A stretch of 64,000 nucleotides of DNA from Piscirickettsiaceae bacterium (GTDB taxonomy: Bacteria; Pseudomonadota; Gammaproteobacteria; Nitrosococcales; Methylophagaceae), in assembly GCA_013215825.1 (NCBI GenBank), contig JABSQN010000004.1:558001-622000 (forward strand), given 5' to 3'. Shown here in pieces: positions 37,661-46,750 of this stretch (positions are counted from its first letter, which is position 1; every line of letters starts with the position of its first letter). Made by a program: the position numbers and the translations under genes. The notes below the pieces were generated by a model. The model saw only the letters and a program-made list of their open reading frames with translations. It did not search any database and was not told the origin of the DNA.

Positions 37661-38038
37661 ATGCAGACTAAAATTAAACATTATTGCCTTATCGCCTTAG
37701 GCTGGTTCTTCATTATATTAGCGGTGATTGGCGCCTTATTACCTTTACTGCCAACAACGCCTTTCTTAATTATTGCGCTTGCCTGTTTTGCGGAAAGCTC
37801 ACCACGCTTTCATCGCATGTTATTAAAGAATAAATGGTTTGGCCCGCCTTTAGCCCAATGGGAAAGAAGCAAAACAATTAGACGAAAAATAAAACACAGA
37901 GTCATGATACTAATCATCGCAACATTCAGTATTTCAATCTTTATTTTATCTGGCCGAGCTAACTTACAAATTATGCTTGTCTGTTTTTGTCTTATTTTAT
38001 TAAGCTTTGTATGGAGACTTAAGGAATCTAACCAATGA
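37661..38038 (+). CDS. ybaN: DUF454 inner-membrane protein YbaN
   Basis: A 125-residue membrane protein of the DUF454 family with three to four helices. The signature segments are GWFFIILAVIGALLPLLPTT, PFLIIALACFAESSPRFH, NKWFGPPLAQWERSKTI and a terminal hydrophobic pair. The function is unknown. It overlaps the start of the nitroreductase gene by 4 bases (ATGA), pointing to co-transcription. Confidence 0.9.
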   Translation: MQTKIKHYCLIALGWFFIILAVIGALLPLLPTTPFLIIALACFAESSPRFHRMLLKNKWFGPPLAQWERSKTIRRKIKHRVMILIIATFSISIFILSGRANLQIMLVCFCLILLSFVWRLKESNQ

Positions 38039-38700
38039 ATATTAATGATGCTATTAGCCAGCGTCATTCTACACGGGCCTTCCTTGATAAAAATGTCTCG
38101 CGGGAACAAGTTAATCGTATTCTAGACATTGCTCGTCATGCTCCCTCAGGTGCCAACACTCAGCCATGGCGTGTTGCCGTTGTTTCAGGTAAGTCAAAAA
38201 ACACGCTACAGAAAAAGATAGAACACGCCTTTAATTCAGGCGTGGACGCACAAATAAGTTATCAATATTATCCCATTACATGGAAGCCAATATATAAAAG
38301 CCGACGTAAAGAATGTGGCTTACAACTATACTCAAGCTTAAATATTGCAAAAAATGACCGCGAAAAACGACAGGCTCAGTGGGCGGCCAATTACCGTGCT
38401 TTTGATGCTCCCGTTATGTTGTTATTTTTTATTGCTCCTGAAATGGAAACAGGATCCTTTCTAGATTACGGTATATTTTTACAATCGGTCATGCTTGCGG
38501 CAATGGAAGAAGGTTTAGCAACCTGCCCACAGGCTGCCTTAGCTGAATATCCACAGATCGCTAAACAATCTCTAGGCTACACAAATGATGACATATTAAT
38601 TTGTGGTATGGCACTAGGCTATGAAGACACTCACGCTCCAGTCAACAACTACCGAACAGCTCGCGAATCGGCGTCATCTTTTAGCGATTATTTCAATTAA
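38035..38700 (+). CDS. Nitroreductase-family FMN oxidoreductase
   Basis: A 221-residue flavin enzyme of the nitroreductase family. The N-terminal FMN-binding pattern RHSTRAFLDKNVSREQVNRI and DIARHAPSGANTQPWRVAVV is clear, as are the middle EEGLATCPQAALAEYP and the terminal GMALGYEDTHAPVNNYRTAR segments. Such enzymes reduce nitroaromatics or quinones using NAD(P)H; the natural substrate is unknown. It overlaps ybaN by 4 bases. Confidence 0.92.
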   Translation: MNINDAISQRHSTRAFLDKNVSREQVNRILDIARHAPSGANTQPWRVAVVSGKSKNTLQKKIEHAFNSGVDAQISYQYYPITWKPIYKSRRKECGLQLYSSLNIAKNDREKRQAQWAANYRAFDAPVMLLFFIAPEMETGSFLDYGIFLQSVMLAAMEEGLATCPQAALAEYPQIAKQSLGYTNDDILICGMALGYEDTHAPVNNYRTARESASSFSDYFN

Positions 38701-38716
38701 TTAAACAAGAAATATA

Positions 38717-39061
38717 ATGAATCTAAATACTTTTATCCACAAGCTAAACACTCATCCTGAAACTATTGAATTTTCAGACACCATGGCAATCATTGATGCC
38801 AATTACAATTTCAATCCTACTGCTTTTACTAATGGAGACACTCTGAATGATGAAAATCAGAATAATGGTTCATGTAAAATTTTTTCTTTTGGCTTAAAAA
38901 ACAATTTATCACCCGAGCAAACATTGGTCTGTTTTGGTTCGTATTACCGAGATGATGTATTAAACAACCCCCAAGGAAATGATCACCAAAATATTCGTCA
39001 TTTTATGCTCTCCAAATGGGACGGCATTAAATTTGAGAACGATGCGTTAACATTGCGTTAA
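38717..39061 (+). CDS. HopJ-type III effector family protein
   Basis: A 114-residue small protein matching the HopJ family: FSDTMAIIDANYNFNPTAFT, NGDTLNDENQNNGSCKIFSF, TLVCFGSYYRDDVLNNPQG and HQNIRHFMLSKWDGIKFEND. Despite the name, the family is widespread in free-living gammaproteobacteria with no type III secretion link, and its role is unknown. It follows the nitroreductase by 16 bases, perhaps in the same transcript as ybaN. Confidence 0.9.
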   Translation: MNLNTFIHKLNTHPETIEFSDTMAIIDANYNFNPTAFTNGDTLNDENQNNGSCKIFSFGLKNNLSPEQTLVCFGSYYRDDVLNNPQGNDHQNIRHFMLSKWDGIKFENDALTLR

Positions 39062-39098
39062 TATGCATGCTTAAACTCCTCCTTGCTAATTAAGGAAA

Positions 39099-39797
39099 TT
39101 AAGATCTATACCCGCTAACATCTATGGGCAACTGCCAGTCTACAGATTGTTTGTTATGCATTTTTAAGTAATTATTAGCTTGGCTAAAATGTTTACAGCC
39201 AAAAAATCCACGGTAAGATGATAAGGGAGATGGATGTGGTGCTTTGAGCACTAAATGGCGTGACGTGTTAATCATTGCCCCTTTTTTTTGAGCGTAGCTA
39301 CCCCAAAGCATAAAAACGACGTGATTACATTGCTCATTGACGGTGGCAATGACTTTGTCGGTAAATTTCTCCCAGCCCTTTCCTTGATGGGCATTTGCTC
39401 TAGAATCTTCTACTGTTAAAACAGCATTGAGTAACAATACACCTTGTTCTGCCCAGCTTTCCAAGTAACCATGTTTAGCGGGTTTAATACCTAGGTCAGT
39501 GTGTAATTCTTTATATATATTAGCCAATGAAGGGGGTGTTTTAATCGCTGGTAATACTGAAAAACACAGACCATGTGCCTGATTTGGCTGATGATAGGGA
39601 TCTTGCCCTAAGATAACAATTTTTACTTTATCTAATGGTGTCGTTTCTAAGGCATGGAACCAGTTTGATGAGTGTGGGTAAATCGTTTTGCCAAGATCTT
39701 TTTCTGCACCTAGATATTGCTGTAATTTTTGCATATAAGGCTGTTCAAATTCGGTCTTTAAGGCTTGTTGCCAACTTGGTGCTTTTTCTAAAACCAC
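39099..39797 (-). CDS. ung: Uracil-DNA glycosylase
   Basis: Removes uracil from DNA as the first step of base-excision repair. The 232-residue family 1 enzyme has the catalytic water-activating motif [20 protein letters not shown] with Asp66, the [11 protein letters not shown] loop, [10 protein letters not shown], and the HPSPLSS leucine-loop motif with catalytic His188. The length is usual. It is a single gene, convergent with the HopJ gene and divergent from msrB. Confidence 0.97.
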   Translation of the reverse strand: MVLEKAPSWQQALKTEFEQPYMQKLQQYLGAEKDLGKTIYPHSSNWFHALETTPLDKVKIVILGQDPYHQPNQAHGLCFSVLPAIKTPPSLANIYKELHTDLGIKPAKHGYLESWAEQGVLLLNAVLTVEDSRANAHQGKGWEKFTDKVIATVNEQCNHVVFMLWGSYAQKKGAMINTSRHLVLKAPHPSPLSSYRGFFGCKHFSQANNYLKMHNKQSVDWQLPIDVSGYRS

Positions 39798-39919
39798 TTT
39801 ATATCCTCAACAATTATTTTCCTATTTCAATCATAGCAAAAACAAAACTGTTTTACGCTTGTTCTATCCACGTTATTGTAGGCATAATAAACCCTCAACA
39901 ATAATTAAGAGCTAAAAAA

Positions 39920-40318
39920 ATGGCTTCAAAATTAGAAAAATCTGACACGCAATGGCAAGAACAACTTAGTGACGAGCAATATCGCGTGACTCGTCAGGCA
40001 GGTACTGAACCTGCTTTTTCAGGCATGTATGTCAATCATGCTAATGAGGGAGTTTATCTCTGTATTTGCTGTGAAAACCCTGTTTTCTCATCGCAAAACA
40101 AGTTCCATTCTGGCTGTGGTTGGCCTAGTTTTTCAGCACAATCTGAACACGGTGTTGTCAGCCATCACATAGATAAAAGTCACGGCATGAATAGAACCGA
40201 AGTGCGTTGCCAGCATTGTGATGCTCATCTTGGCCATGTATTTGATGATGGCCCAGAACCAACAGGGTTACGCTATTGTATTAACTCTGTTTCACTGTCA
40301 TTTAATGCCTCAAAGTAA
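39920..40318 (+). CDS. msrB: Peptide methionine-(R)-sulfoxide reductase MsrB
   Basis: Repairs methionine-R-sulfoxide in proteins. The 132-residue protein has two zinc-binding CXXC pairs (Cys48/Cys51 in CICC and Cys97/Cys100 in CQHC), the substrate-pocket motif SGCGWPSF and the catalytic Cys120 in RYCINSVSL. No signal peptide, so cytoplasmic. The 3' end overlaps the start of the GIY-YIG gene by 14 bases. Confidence 0.97.
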   Translation: MASKLEKSDTQWQEQLSDEQYRVTRQAGTEPAFSGMYVNHANEGVYLCICCENPVFSSQNKFHSGCGWPSFSAQSEHGVVSHHIDKSHGMNRTEVRCQHCDAHLGHVFDDGPEPTGLRYCINSVSLSFNASK

Positions 40319-40568
40319 TTGGTTTGTTTATATTGTTGAAGCGGAGAATGGCTATTTATATACAGGAATCACCACTGATTTAGCCCGTCGTTTTTCTGAA
40401 CATCGTTCTAAACAAGGTGGCGCCAAGTTCTTTAATTCCAGTGCCGCTAAAGAAATGGTCTTCTACGAACCTCATCCTAACCGTAGTAGTGCATCTAAGC
40501 GTGAAGCGGCAATCAAGAAGCTTTCTCGTAAGGCAAAAATAGATCTTATAGAGACCTTTGTTCGATAA
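40305..40568 (+). CDS. GIY-YIG nuclease-domain protein (YhbQ-like)
   Basis: An 87-residue single-domain protein of the UPF0213 (YhbQ) type. The core is WFVYIVEAENGYLYTGITTD (a VYI...YTG version of GIY-YIG), then RRFSEHRSKQGGAKF with the conserved arginine and histidine, and ASKREAAIKKLSRKAK. YhbQ has been linked to DNA cleavage and damage response. The frame runs back to 40218, but the family start is ATG 40305, inside the end of msrB in another frame. Confidence 0.9.
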   Translation: MPQSNWFVYIVEAENGYLYTGITTDLARRFSEHRSKQGGAKFFNSSAAKEMVFYEPHPNRSSASKREAAIKKLSRKAKIDLIETFVR

Positions 40569-40712
40569 GTATTTTTTGTCATAACAAGGCAAAAACAGTT
40601 AAAAAAGCGCAGTTTACTAATATAAATACGAATTTTGAGACTATTTTTAACGTAGGTATGGTAGAAAAGACGACACGTGGCGAGTCTCTTATAGAAAATC
40701 AATAAGTTCATG

Positions 40713-40775
40713 TATAATGGTGGGTTATCTAAATTGAGGTGGGTTATGCAAGATCGTATAACGCCCTCGAACTAA
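40713..40775 (+). promoter_or_regulatory. Promoter and possible leader peptide before ybiT
   Basis: TATAAT at 40713-40718 with TTATAG about 18 bases upstream gives a plausible promoter. In the leader, GAGG (40736-40739) lies 6 bases before ATG 40746, which opens a nine-codon frame MQDRITPSN ending at TAA 40775, 23 bases before the ybiT start. Leader peptides control some ABC-F genes through ribosome stalling; whether this one is translated is unproven. Confidence 0.4.
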
Positions 40776-40798
40776 CCTTCATATTCAGGAATACAGTC

Positions 40799-42394
40799 TT
40801 GCTTACTACTGCAAATATCACCATGCAATTCGGCGCAAAGCCACTATTTGAAAACGTTTCAGTAAAATTCGGCGGTGGTAATCGCTATGGTCTTATCGGT
40901 GCGAATGGGTGTGGCAAGTCCACTTTCATGAAAATCATTTCAAGAACATTAGAGCCAACAGCCGGTAATGTTAGCTACGATGTTAACGAAACATTTGCTG
41001 TGTTAGAACAAGATCAGTTTGCTTATGAAGAGCTGCGTGTTATTGATGTTGTGATCATGGGTAATAAAGAATTATGGGAAGTGCATCATGAGCGTGATCG
41101 CATCTATAGCTTGCCTGAGATGTCAGAAGAAGACGGTATCAAAGTAGCTCATCTTGAAGGTGAATATGCTGAGATGGATGGTTACACTGCTGAATCTCGC
41201 GCTGGTGAATTATTATTAGGTGTCGGTATTCCGATTGAACAACATACTGGCCCAATGAGTGAAATTGCGCCGGGTTGGAAATTGCGTATTTTGCTTGCTC
41301 AGGTCTTGTTTGCTGAACCTGACATTATGTTACTCGATGAGCCGACTAACCATTTGGATATCAATACAATCCGTTGGCTAGAAGATATGATCAATCAACG
41401 TAATGGCACCATGGTTATCATTTCGCATGATCGTCATTTCTTAAACAGTGTTTGTACCCATGTTGCTGATATGGATTTTGGTGAATTGCGTATTTACCCA
41501 GGTAATTATGATGAATACATGTTGGCATCGACACAAGCACGCGCCAGTCTAATCGCTGATAATGCTAAGAAAAAAGCACAAATTATTGAGTTACAAGACT
41601 TCGTTCGTCGCTTCTCTGCTAATGCATCGAAAGCTAAACAAGCAACATCTCGTGCTAAAAAAATTGATAAAATTCAGTTAGATGACATCAAACCATCAAG
41701 CCGTATTAATCCTTACATCAACTTTGAACAAGATAAGAAATTATTCCGTAATGCGGTTGAAGTACAAAGCATTAGCCAAGGTTATGACGATGAAGAGCTT
41801 TTATTTAAAGACTTCAAGTTTATGGCTGAAGTCGGCGAACGTATCGCTATTATCGGCCCTAACGGTATCGGTAAAACAACCTTAGCCAAAACACTTGCCA
41901 ATGAACTTACACCTAAATCAGGTAATGTTAAATGGTCTGAAAATGTCAATATTGGTTATTACGCCCAAGATCATGAGAGTTTATTTGATAATGATTTAGA
42001 CTTATTCCAATGGATGTCACAATGGGGACGTCCGAATGATGATGAACAAGTTATTCGTGGCACATTAGGTCGCCTATTGTTCTCTGGTCACTCCATTGAG
42101 AAAAAAGCAAAAGTACTCTCGGGTGGTGAAAAAGGCCGGATGATGTTTGGTAAGTTATTATTACAAAAACCAAACATCTTAATCATGGATGAGCCAACTA
42201 ACCACATGGATATGGAGTCAATTGAATCACTCAATATGGCCCTAACGAAATACGATGGTACTTTGTTTTTCGTCAGCCATGATCGTGAATTTGTATCCTC
42301 ATTAGCAACCCGTATTTTTGATATGACACCTGATGGCATTATCGATTTTAAAGGTAGTTATGAAGAGTATTTGAACAGCCAAGGTATTAAGTAA
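40799..42394 (+). CDS. ybiT: ABC-F translation factor YbiT
   Basis: A ribosome-associated ABC-F ATPase; the YbiT group helps resolve stalled or difficult translation. The 531-residue protein has two ATPase domains (GANGCGKST and GPNGIGKTT Walker [11 protein letters not shown] and [11 protein letters not shown]alker [10 protein letters not shown] signature in the second, a degenerate [12 protein letters not shown] in the first) joined by the P-site linker with [20 protein letters not shown]. The start is TTG 40799 ([12 protein letters not shown] matches the family N-terminus), with AGGA 8 bases upstream. A longer frame from 40739 does not match the family. Confidence 0.95.
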   Translation: MLTTANITMQFGAKPLFENVSVKFGGGNRYGLIGANGCGKSTFMKIISRTLEPTAGNVSYDVNETFAVLEQDQFAYEELRVIDVVIMGNKELWEVHHERDRIYSLPEMSEEDGIKVAHLEGEYAEMDGYTAESRAGELLLGVGIPIEQHTGPMSEIAPGWKLRILLAQVLFAEPDIMLLDEPTNHLDINTIRWLEDMINQRNGTMVIISHDRHFLNSVCTHVADMDFGELRIYPGNYDEYMLASTQARASLIADNAKKKAQIIELQDFVRRFSANASKAKQATSRAKKIDKIQLDDIKPSSRINPYINFEQDKKLFRNAVEVQSISQGYDDEELLFKDFKFMAEVGERIAIIGPNGIGKTTLAKTLANELTPKSGNVKWSENVNIGYYAQDHESLFDNDLDLFQWMSQWGRPNDDEQVIRGTLGRLLFSGHSIEKKAKVLSGGEKGRMMFGKLLLQKPNILIMDEPTNHMDMESIESLNMALTKYDGTLFFVSHDREFVSSLATRIFDMTPDGIIDFKGSYEEYLNSQGIK

Positions 42395-42433
42395 TACATA
42401 GCCAAACTACTTGAAGATAGAGATTTTAATTTT

Positions 42434-42511
42434 GTCATTTCCGTGGAATCAGGAATCTAAAAGCCCTGAATAAGCCCACTATCGTTGGTTCCCCGTTTTC
42501 ACGGGGATGAC
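42434..42511. repeat. Dispersed inverted-repeat element, 78 bp copy
   Basis: The 78 bases start GTCATTTCCGTGGAATCAGG and end CCCGTTTTCACGGGGATGAC. It has the same length as the copy at 15508 and shares the interior AGCCCACTATCGTTG and the following TTCCC. The ends can pair over about 20 bases with mismatches. It lies in the spacer after ybiT. Confidence 0.75.
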
Positions 42512-42559
42512 TGGCTTTGTTAAAATACTCTACAACTTGAATTCTAACGGGTATATATT

Positions 42560-42582
42560 GAGCCAGATATGATGTCTGGCTC
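42560..42582. terminator. Terminator-like hairpin related to the mlaA terminator
   Basis: GAGCCAGA (42560-42567), loop TATGATG, TCTGGCTC (42575-42582): a perfect 8-bp stem. The T-run after it is weak (ATTGTTT), so termination would be less efficient. The stem and the TGATG loop match the hairpin at 18593-18613. Confidence 0.55.
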
Positions 42583-42657
42583 ATTGTTTAACACTTAGTC
42601 TTTCATCTATCTTTACTTCATGCTAACGTAACTTACTCATTTATTGAGGAAATTATT

Positions 42658-43218
42658 ATGTCACTAACACGCTCATCATTACTCGCTTTTTTAGCTATCG
42701 TATTAACCAGTTTTAGCCTATCGTTTAGCCCTGTTGTTAATGCAGCATCAGCGACTGAAATTAATATCGGTGTATCAGAAACGCTTAAACGTTTTAAGAA
42801 AGAAATACCTGGTGGTTCTGAGTTTCTAAAAAGAGCAAAAGGTGTATTAATCTTTCCCAGCGTCATTAAAGTCGGTTTTGGCATTGGTGGTGAATATGGT
42901 GAAGGCGCATTACAAATAAGCGGTAAAATAACGTCTTATTATAGTACTGCTGCAGCTTCTATCGGCTTCCAACTTGGTGCACAGTCCAAATCATTAGTCT
43001 TAGTCTTTATGTCTGATGATGCCCTAAAACAATTCCAATCTAGCAAAGGCTGGAAAGCGGGTGTCGACGGTTCCGTTGCCCTTATCGAATGGGGTGTAGG
43101 CGAAGACATCAACACACTTGATATTGAAGATCCTATCATCGGCTTTGTTTTTAGCAATAAAGGACTGATGTTCAACCTGACCTTAGAAGGGTCTAAATTT
43201 ACTAAAATAGTGAAATAA
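42658..43218 (+). CDS. SYLF-domain (Ysc84-like) secreted protein
   Basis: A 186-residue protein with a signal peptide (cleaved near VVNAASA) and a SYLF/Ysc84 domain, known in eukaryotes for phosphoinositide and actin binding, with unknown bacterial function. The family pattern is present: GSEFLKRAKGVLIFPSVIKV, GFGIGGEYGEGALQISGK, YYSTAAASIGFQLGAQSKSL and VFSNKGLMFNLTLEGSKF. It is 2 bases before the ASCH gene. The periplasmic location is inferred from the signal. Confidence 0.9.
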   Translation: MSLTRSSLLAFLAIVLTSFSLSFSPVVNAASATEINIGVSETLKRFKKEIPGGSEFLKRAKGVLIFPSVIKVGFGIGGEYGEGALQISGKITSYYSTAAASIGFQLGAQSKSLVLVFMSDDALKQFQSSKGWKAGVDGSVALIEWGVGEDINTLDIEDPIIGFVFSNKGLMFNLTLEGSKFTKIVK

Positions 43219-43220
43219 AA

Positions 43221-43556
43221 ATGACAGAAACAAACTATCCAAAAAAGTCGTGTGAAATTGATCGCTTAGTTACACATGAAAAATTAGTTGAAGCCACATT
43301 AGCAGGCCGAAAAACACAGCAACGCCGAGATGGCGTTTATGCCTATCCTGGTGAAACATTTGAACTTGAAGGTGTTGAATTCACCGTCACAAATTTAGAA
43401 CAAAAAACATTAGGTGATATGACGGATGCCGATGCGCAAGCCGAAGGTTATCCAAGCATGGAAATGTATAAAGGGCTTATTCTTCGTATGCACAAAGGCA
43501 TGAAATGGAATGAAAGCCACAAAGTATGGGTGCATTCTTTCGAAAAATCAGCCTAA
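43221..43556 (+). CDS. ASCH-domain protein
   Basis: A 111-residue cytoplasmic protein resembling ASCH-domain proteins, which bind RNA or modified nucleosides (YqfB of this superfamily is an amidohydrolase of acetylcytidine). The LVEATLAGRKTQQRRDGVYA segment corresponds to the ASCH L-x-G-x-K-T-x-x-R-R motif, and GETFELEGVEFTVTNLEQKT to the following strands. No function can be set from the sequence alone. It follows the SYLF gene directly and ends in a strong terminator. Confidence 0.7.
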   Translation: MTETNYPKKSCEIDRLVTHEKLVEATLAGRKTQQRRDGVYAYPGETFELEGVEFTVTNLEQKTLGDMTDADAQAEGYPSMEMYKGLILRMHKGMKWNESHKVWVHSFEKSA

Positions 43557-43566
43557 ATAGCATTTT

Positions 43567-43597
43567 AAAACCTTCTCCCTTATCGGGAGAAGGTTTT
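43567..43597. terminator. Bidirectional terminator between ASCH gene and dodecin
   Basis: AAAACCTTCTCCC, loop TTATC, GGGAGAAGGTTTT: a perfect 9-bp core stem (43571-43579 with 43585-43593) extended by A/T pairs. It can serve both the plus-strand ASCH gene and the minus-strand FNT-dodecin operon. Confidence 0.92.
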
Positions 43598-43605
43598 AAG
43601 TCCTT

Positions 43606-43815
43606 TTACTCTTCAATTCTGAAACCAACTTTTATCGTGACTTGCCAATATTTAACCCCACCATCTTCAATATAGCCACGCGAATCAACCACATTAAACC
43701 AATGTAAATTTTTAATGGTTTCAGATGCCTTAGCAATTGCATTTTTAATCGCTTGATCTGAGCTCTCCGCCGAGCTACCCGTTAATTCGATATGTTTATA
43801 TGTATGTTCAGTCAT
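43606..43815 (-). CDS. Dodecin
   Basis: A small flavin-storage protein that forms a hollow dodecamer. The 69-residue protein MTEHTYKHIELTGSSAESSD has the family signature: SSDQAIKNAIAKASETIKNL, then HWFNVVDSRGYIEDGGVKYW with the flavin-stacking tryptophan (NLHWF), and the final strand QVTIKVGFRIE. The frame extends to 43887, but ATG 43815 with GGAGAG upstream is the proper start. It lies 13 bases after the FNT gene, so the two are co-transcribed. Confidence 0.95.
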   Translation of the reverse strand: MTEHTYKHIELTGSSAESSDQAIKNAIAKASETIKNLHWFNVVDSRGYIEDGGVKYWQVTIKVGFRIEE

Positions 43816-43828
43816 TATATTCTCTCCA

Positions 43829-44659
43829 TTAATCTCGCAAATAAATAAACCAATAAAACAAACCAACAAATACGCTGCCACCCACAATATTACCTAATGT
43901 TACCGGTAATAAATTATCAAATAAGAACCCGTATATTGTTAAGTTATCTAAATTAATATTACCAACCAATTGTACAATATCAGGCTGGTTTTTAGCCAAC
44001 AAGCCTGCAGGAATAAAATACATATTAGCGACTGAATGCTCAAAACCCATCGCTACAAATGCCGTAATTGGAAATAAAATAGCCAATACTTTATCCACCA
44101 CCGTTCGCCCTGCAAAGCATAACCATATTGCCATACACACTAAAATATTACATAACATTCCGCGAGTGAAGGCCTCCATCCAAGTCATATTCACCTTAGA
44201 ATTCGCTATCGTCAACACTTTTGCACCCACTTCGCTGCCATTAATTTGCCAATGACCACTTAGGTAAATTAATAACAAAATCCCTAATGCACCAACAAAG
44301 TTACCTATGAAAACAATCATCCAATTAGTCAATAATTGTTTTAGACTAACTTTGCCGTCAACATACGCCATAACAATTAGATTGTTTCCTGTAAACAATT
44401 CAGCCCCTGCTACAACCACTAGAACTAAACCCAAACAAAAAACAAGCCCGCCTAAAAGACGCAAAATACCAGCTGAAATAGCGGTTGCATCATGAGTCAC
44501 TACAGTAAAAAAGACGGCTCCAAATGCAATAAAAGCGCCAGCCAAAATTGCCAATGCAAACACACGTAGAGGATCACTGGTACTTTTGCTTATGCCAACA
44601 TTTTCAATTCTGGCGGCAATCTCTTTAGGTGAATAAGCATCAACTGAGAAATGATCCAC
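43829..44659 (-). CDS. Formate/nitrite transporter (FNT) family channel
   Basis: A 276-residue inner-membrane channel with six helices, pentameric in the family, that passes formate, nitrite or related anions. Recognisable parts are the N-terminal YSPKEIAARIENVGISKST, the TGNNLIVMAYVDGKV omega-loop region, EAFTRGMLCNILVCMAIWL and the selectivity histidine in GFEHSVANMYFIPAGLL. Formate or nitrite specificity cannot be decided. It is transcribed away from deaD, together with dodecin. Confidence 0.93.
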   Translation of the reverse strand: MDHFSVDAYSPKEIAARIENVGISKSTSDPLRVFALAILAGAFIAFGAVFFTVVTHDATAISAGILRLLGGLVFCLGLVLVVVAGAELFTGNNLIVMAYVDGKVSLKQLLTNWMIVFIGNFVGALGILLLIYLSGHWQINGSEVGAKVLTIANSKVNMTWMEAFTRGMLCNILVCMAIWLCFAGRTVVDKVLAILFPITAFVAMGFEHSVANMYFIPAGLLAKNQPDIVQLVGNINLDNLTIYGFLFDNLLPVTLGNIVGGSVFVGLFYWFIYLRD

Positions 44660-44792
44660 GTATTATTCCTTAAGTTACAATAATATATTCAATTCTGCCT
44701 TATTTTCACGCTTACTCATAGTTTTAACGTCAACTTTAATTAACCCTACATTTAACAGACTGATTTAACTATACTTTATAGTCAAACATGCG

Positions 44793-44798
44793 TATAAT
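44793..44798 (+). promoter_or_regulatory. -10 element in the deaD leader
   Basis: A perfect TATAAT lies 64 bases before the deaD start codon, giving an untranslated leader of about 55 bases. No convincing -35 was found at 16-18 bases. Long leaders are known for deaD in other bacteria, which is only loosely supportive. Confidence 0.4.
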
Positions 44799-44861
44799 TA
44801 TTCGATTAATTAAACCTTCCTCTCAGTTTTACTTTCAAAACTGACTTTCACAGGCGAATTC

Positions 44862-46679
44862 ATGTCAGACACAGAACAAACACCGGTTTTACCCTTTTCA
44901 GAATTAGGCTTATCAGACGCCGTTCTTAAAGCAGTTAATCAAGCTGGGTACGAAACTCCATCTCCAATCCAAGCACAAAGTATTGCGCCTCTACTTGAAG
45001 GTCGCGATCTGCTGGGTCAAGCGCAAACAGGAACAGGTAAAACAGCCGCTTTCGCATTACCACTATTAAGTCGTATTGATGTTAACGCTAAAACACCTCA
45101 AATGCTTGTGTTAGCTCCTACGCGTGAATTAGCCATTCAAGTTGCAGAAGCAATTCAAAGCTATGCAAAATATATGAAAGGCCTGCATGTGCTACCTGTT
45201 TATGGTGGTCAAAGCATGGGAATTCAACTTCGCCAAATGCAACGCAATCCACAAGTTATTGTTGGAACACCAGGGCGTATTCTTGATCATATTCGTCGTA
45301 AAACATTAAAACTTGGCGACTTAAAGTCACTCGTTTTGGATGAAGCCGATGAAATGTTACGTATGGGCTTTATTGATGATGTTGAAACAATCCTAAAAGA
45401 AACACCTGATAATCGCCAGGTAGCCTTATTCTCTGCAACAATGCCAGGCCCAATCCATCGTGTTGCTACGCGTTATTTGAAAGATCCGGTTGAAATTCGT
45501 ATTAAATCGAAAACAACAACAATGGAAACTATCAACCAACGTTACTGGCAAGTAACGGGCATGCATAAGCTAGAAGCATTGACGCGAATTCTTGAAGTTG
45601 AAGAATTTGAAGCTATGATCATCTTTGTACGTACCAAAAATTCCACTGCTGAATTGGCAGAGAAACTCGAAGCGCGTGGTTATTCAAGTTCACCTCTAAA
45701 TGGTGACATGAACCAAGCGGCGCGTGAAAAAGCCATTGATCGTATGAAAAAAGGCAAACTTGATATTCTTGTTGCCACCGATGTTGCCGCTCGTGGTTTA
45801 GATATTGAACGCATTAGTCATGTTATAAACTACGATATTCCTTACGATACAGAATCGTATGTGCATCGTATTGGTCGTACAGGCCGTGCTGGACGTAAAG
45901 GAACAGCGATCTTATTCGTATCTCCTCGTGAAAAGCGTATGTTGTTTGCTATTGAAAAGGCAACACGTCAACCAATCGAAAAGATGCAATTACCGAGTAC
46001 CGAAGATATTGCTGATCGCCGTGTCATGCAATTTACTCAAATGCTGAGCGAAACGATTGAATCACAAGACTTGGCTTTCTTCCAAGAAGTAATGGCGAAG
46101 TATCAAGAATCACATGATGCTGATCCATTAGAAATTGCGGCAGCATTAACGTATTTAGTGCAGAAAAACCGTCCTCTTAAACCGGTTGTCCATGTTCGCC
46201 CACCACGTGCTGAACGTGAAAGCGGTAGTCGTAGAGATAAATCAGATCGAGGCGATCGCCCTAGTCGTGAACGCTCTCCACGTCGCGACAATCAATCTTC
46301 ACCACATCGTAGTGAAGAAGGCATGCAAACTTACCGCATCGAAGTCGGTCGCTCTCATGGTGTTGAAGTTAAAAACATTGTCGGTGCAATTGCCAATGAA
46401 GCTGGCATCGATAGCAAAGATATTGGTCGCATTAGCTTACAAGATGATTACAGCACCGTTGATTTGCCAGATGGTATGCCCAAGGATTTATTCCAACAAC
46501 TTCGTAAAGTATGGGTATGTAACAAGCAACTTGAACTAAGCATTGTCAATAATAACGATGCCTCAGCCGAACCATCAGGCGATGATACTCGCCGTAAACC
46601 TAGACGTTCAGGGAAGTCACGTACTCGCTCTCGTGATACTGAACGCCGTCCAAGCCATCGTCGTGGTAATAAAGACTAA
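44862..46679 (+). CDS. deaD: DEAD-box RNA helicase DeaD (CsdA)
   Basis: An ATP-dependent RNA helicase for ribosome assembly and mRNA turnover, especially in the cold. The 605-residue protein has the Q motif (PSPIQAQSIAPLLEG), motif I AQTGTGKTAAF, Ia APTRELAIQV, II VLDEADEML, III SATMPG, V ATDVAARGLDI and VI HRIGRTGRAGRKG. After the core comes a basic linker (about 445-475), an RNA-binding DbpA-like domain (TYRIEVGRSHGVEVKNIVGA) and an Arg-rich tail (KPRRSGKSRTRSRDTERRPS). The order and length fit DeaD rather than SrmB or RhlE. It is followed by a terminator. Confidence 0.96.
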   Translation: MSDTEQTPVLPFSELGLSDAVLKAVNQAGYETPSPIQAQSIAPLLEGRDLLGQAQTGTGKTAAFALPLLSRIDVNAKTPQMLVLAPTRELAIQVAEAIQSYAKYMKGLHVLPVYGGQSMGIQLRQMQRNPQVIVGTPGRILDHIRRKTLKLGDLKSLVLDEADEMLRMGFIDDVETILKETPDNRQVALFSATMPGPIHRVATRYLKDPVEIRIKSKTTTMETINQRYWQVTGMHKLEALTRILEVEEFEAMIIFVRTKNSTAELAEKLEARGYSSSPLNGDMNQAAREKAIDRMKKGKLDILVATDVAARGLDIERISHVINYDIPYDTESYVHRIGRTGRAGRKGTAILFVSPREKRMLFAIEKATRQPIEKMQLPSTEDIADRRVMQFTQMLSETIESQDLAFFQEVMAKYQESHDADPLEIAAALTYLVQKNRPLKPVVHVRPPRAERESGSRRDKSDRGDRPSRERSPRRDNQSSPHRSEEGMQTYRIEVGRSHGVEVKNIVGAIANEAGIDSKDIGRISLQDDYSTVDLPDGMPKDLFQQLRKVWVCNKQLELSIVNNNDASAEPSGDDTRRKPRRSGKSRTRSRDTERRPSHRRGNKD

Positions 46680-46686
46680 ATAAACT

Positions 46687-46712
46687 AGCCTCCTTTTTAG
46701 GGGGCTTTTTTA
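46687..46712 (+). terminator. Terminator after deaD
   Basis: AGCCTCC, loop TTTTTA, GGGGGCT and then TTTTTTA: a 7-bp stem with one G-T pair followed by a T-run, 8 bases after the deaD stop. Confidence 0.85.
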
Positions 46713-46750
46713 TGTCTTTAACTATCCTTCATAATATGTAGAATAGTCAC

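Noticed and set aside
40218..40304. Longer start for the GIY-YIG gene
   Set aside because: The added residues lie in msrB in another frame and the family begins at MPQSNWFVYIV (ATG 40305).
40739..40798. GTG start giving a 551-residue YbiT
   Set aside because: Family N-terminus aligns with TTG 40799, which has AGGA at the right distance; the upstream part crosses the likely leader.
46186..46539. A 117-codon frame inside deaD
   Set aside because: It is a frame-shifted shadow of the DeaD RNA-binding region with no family match.
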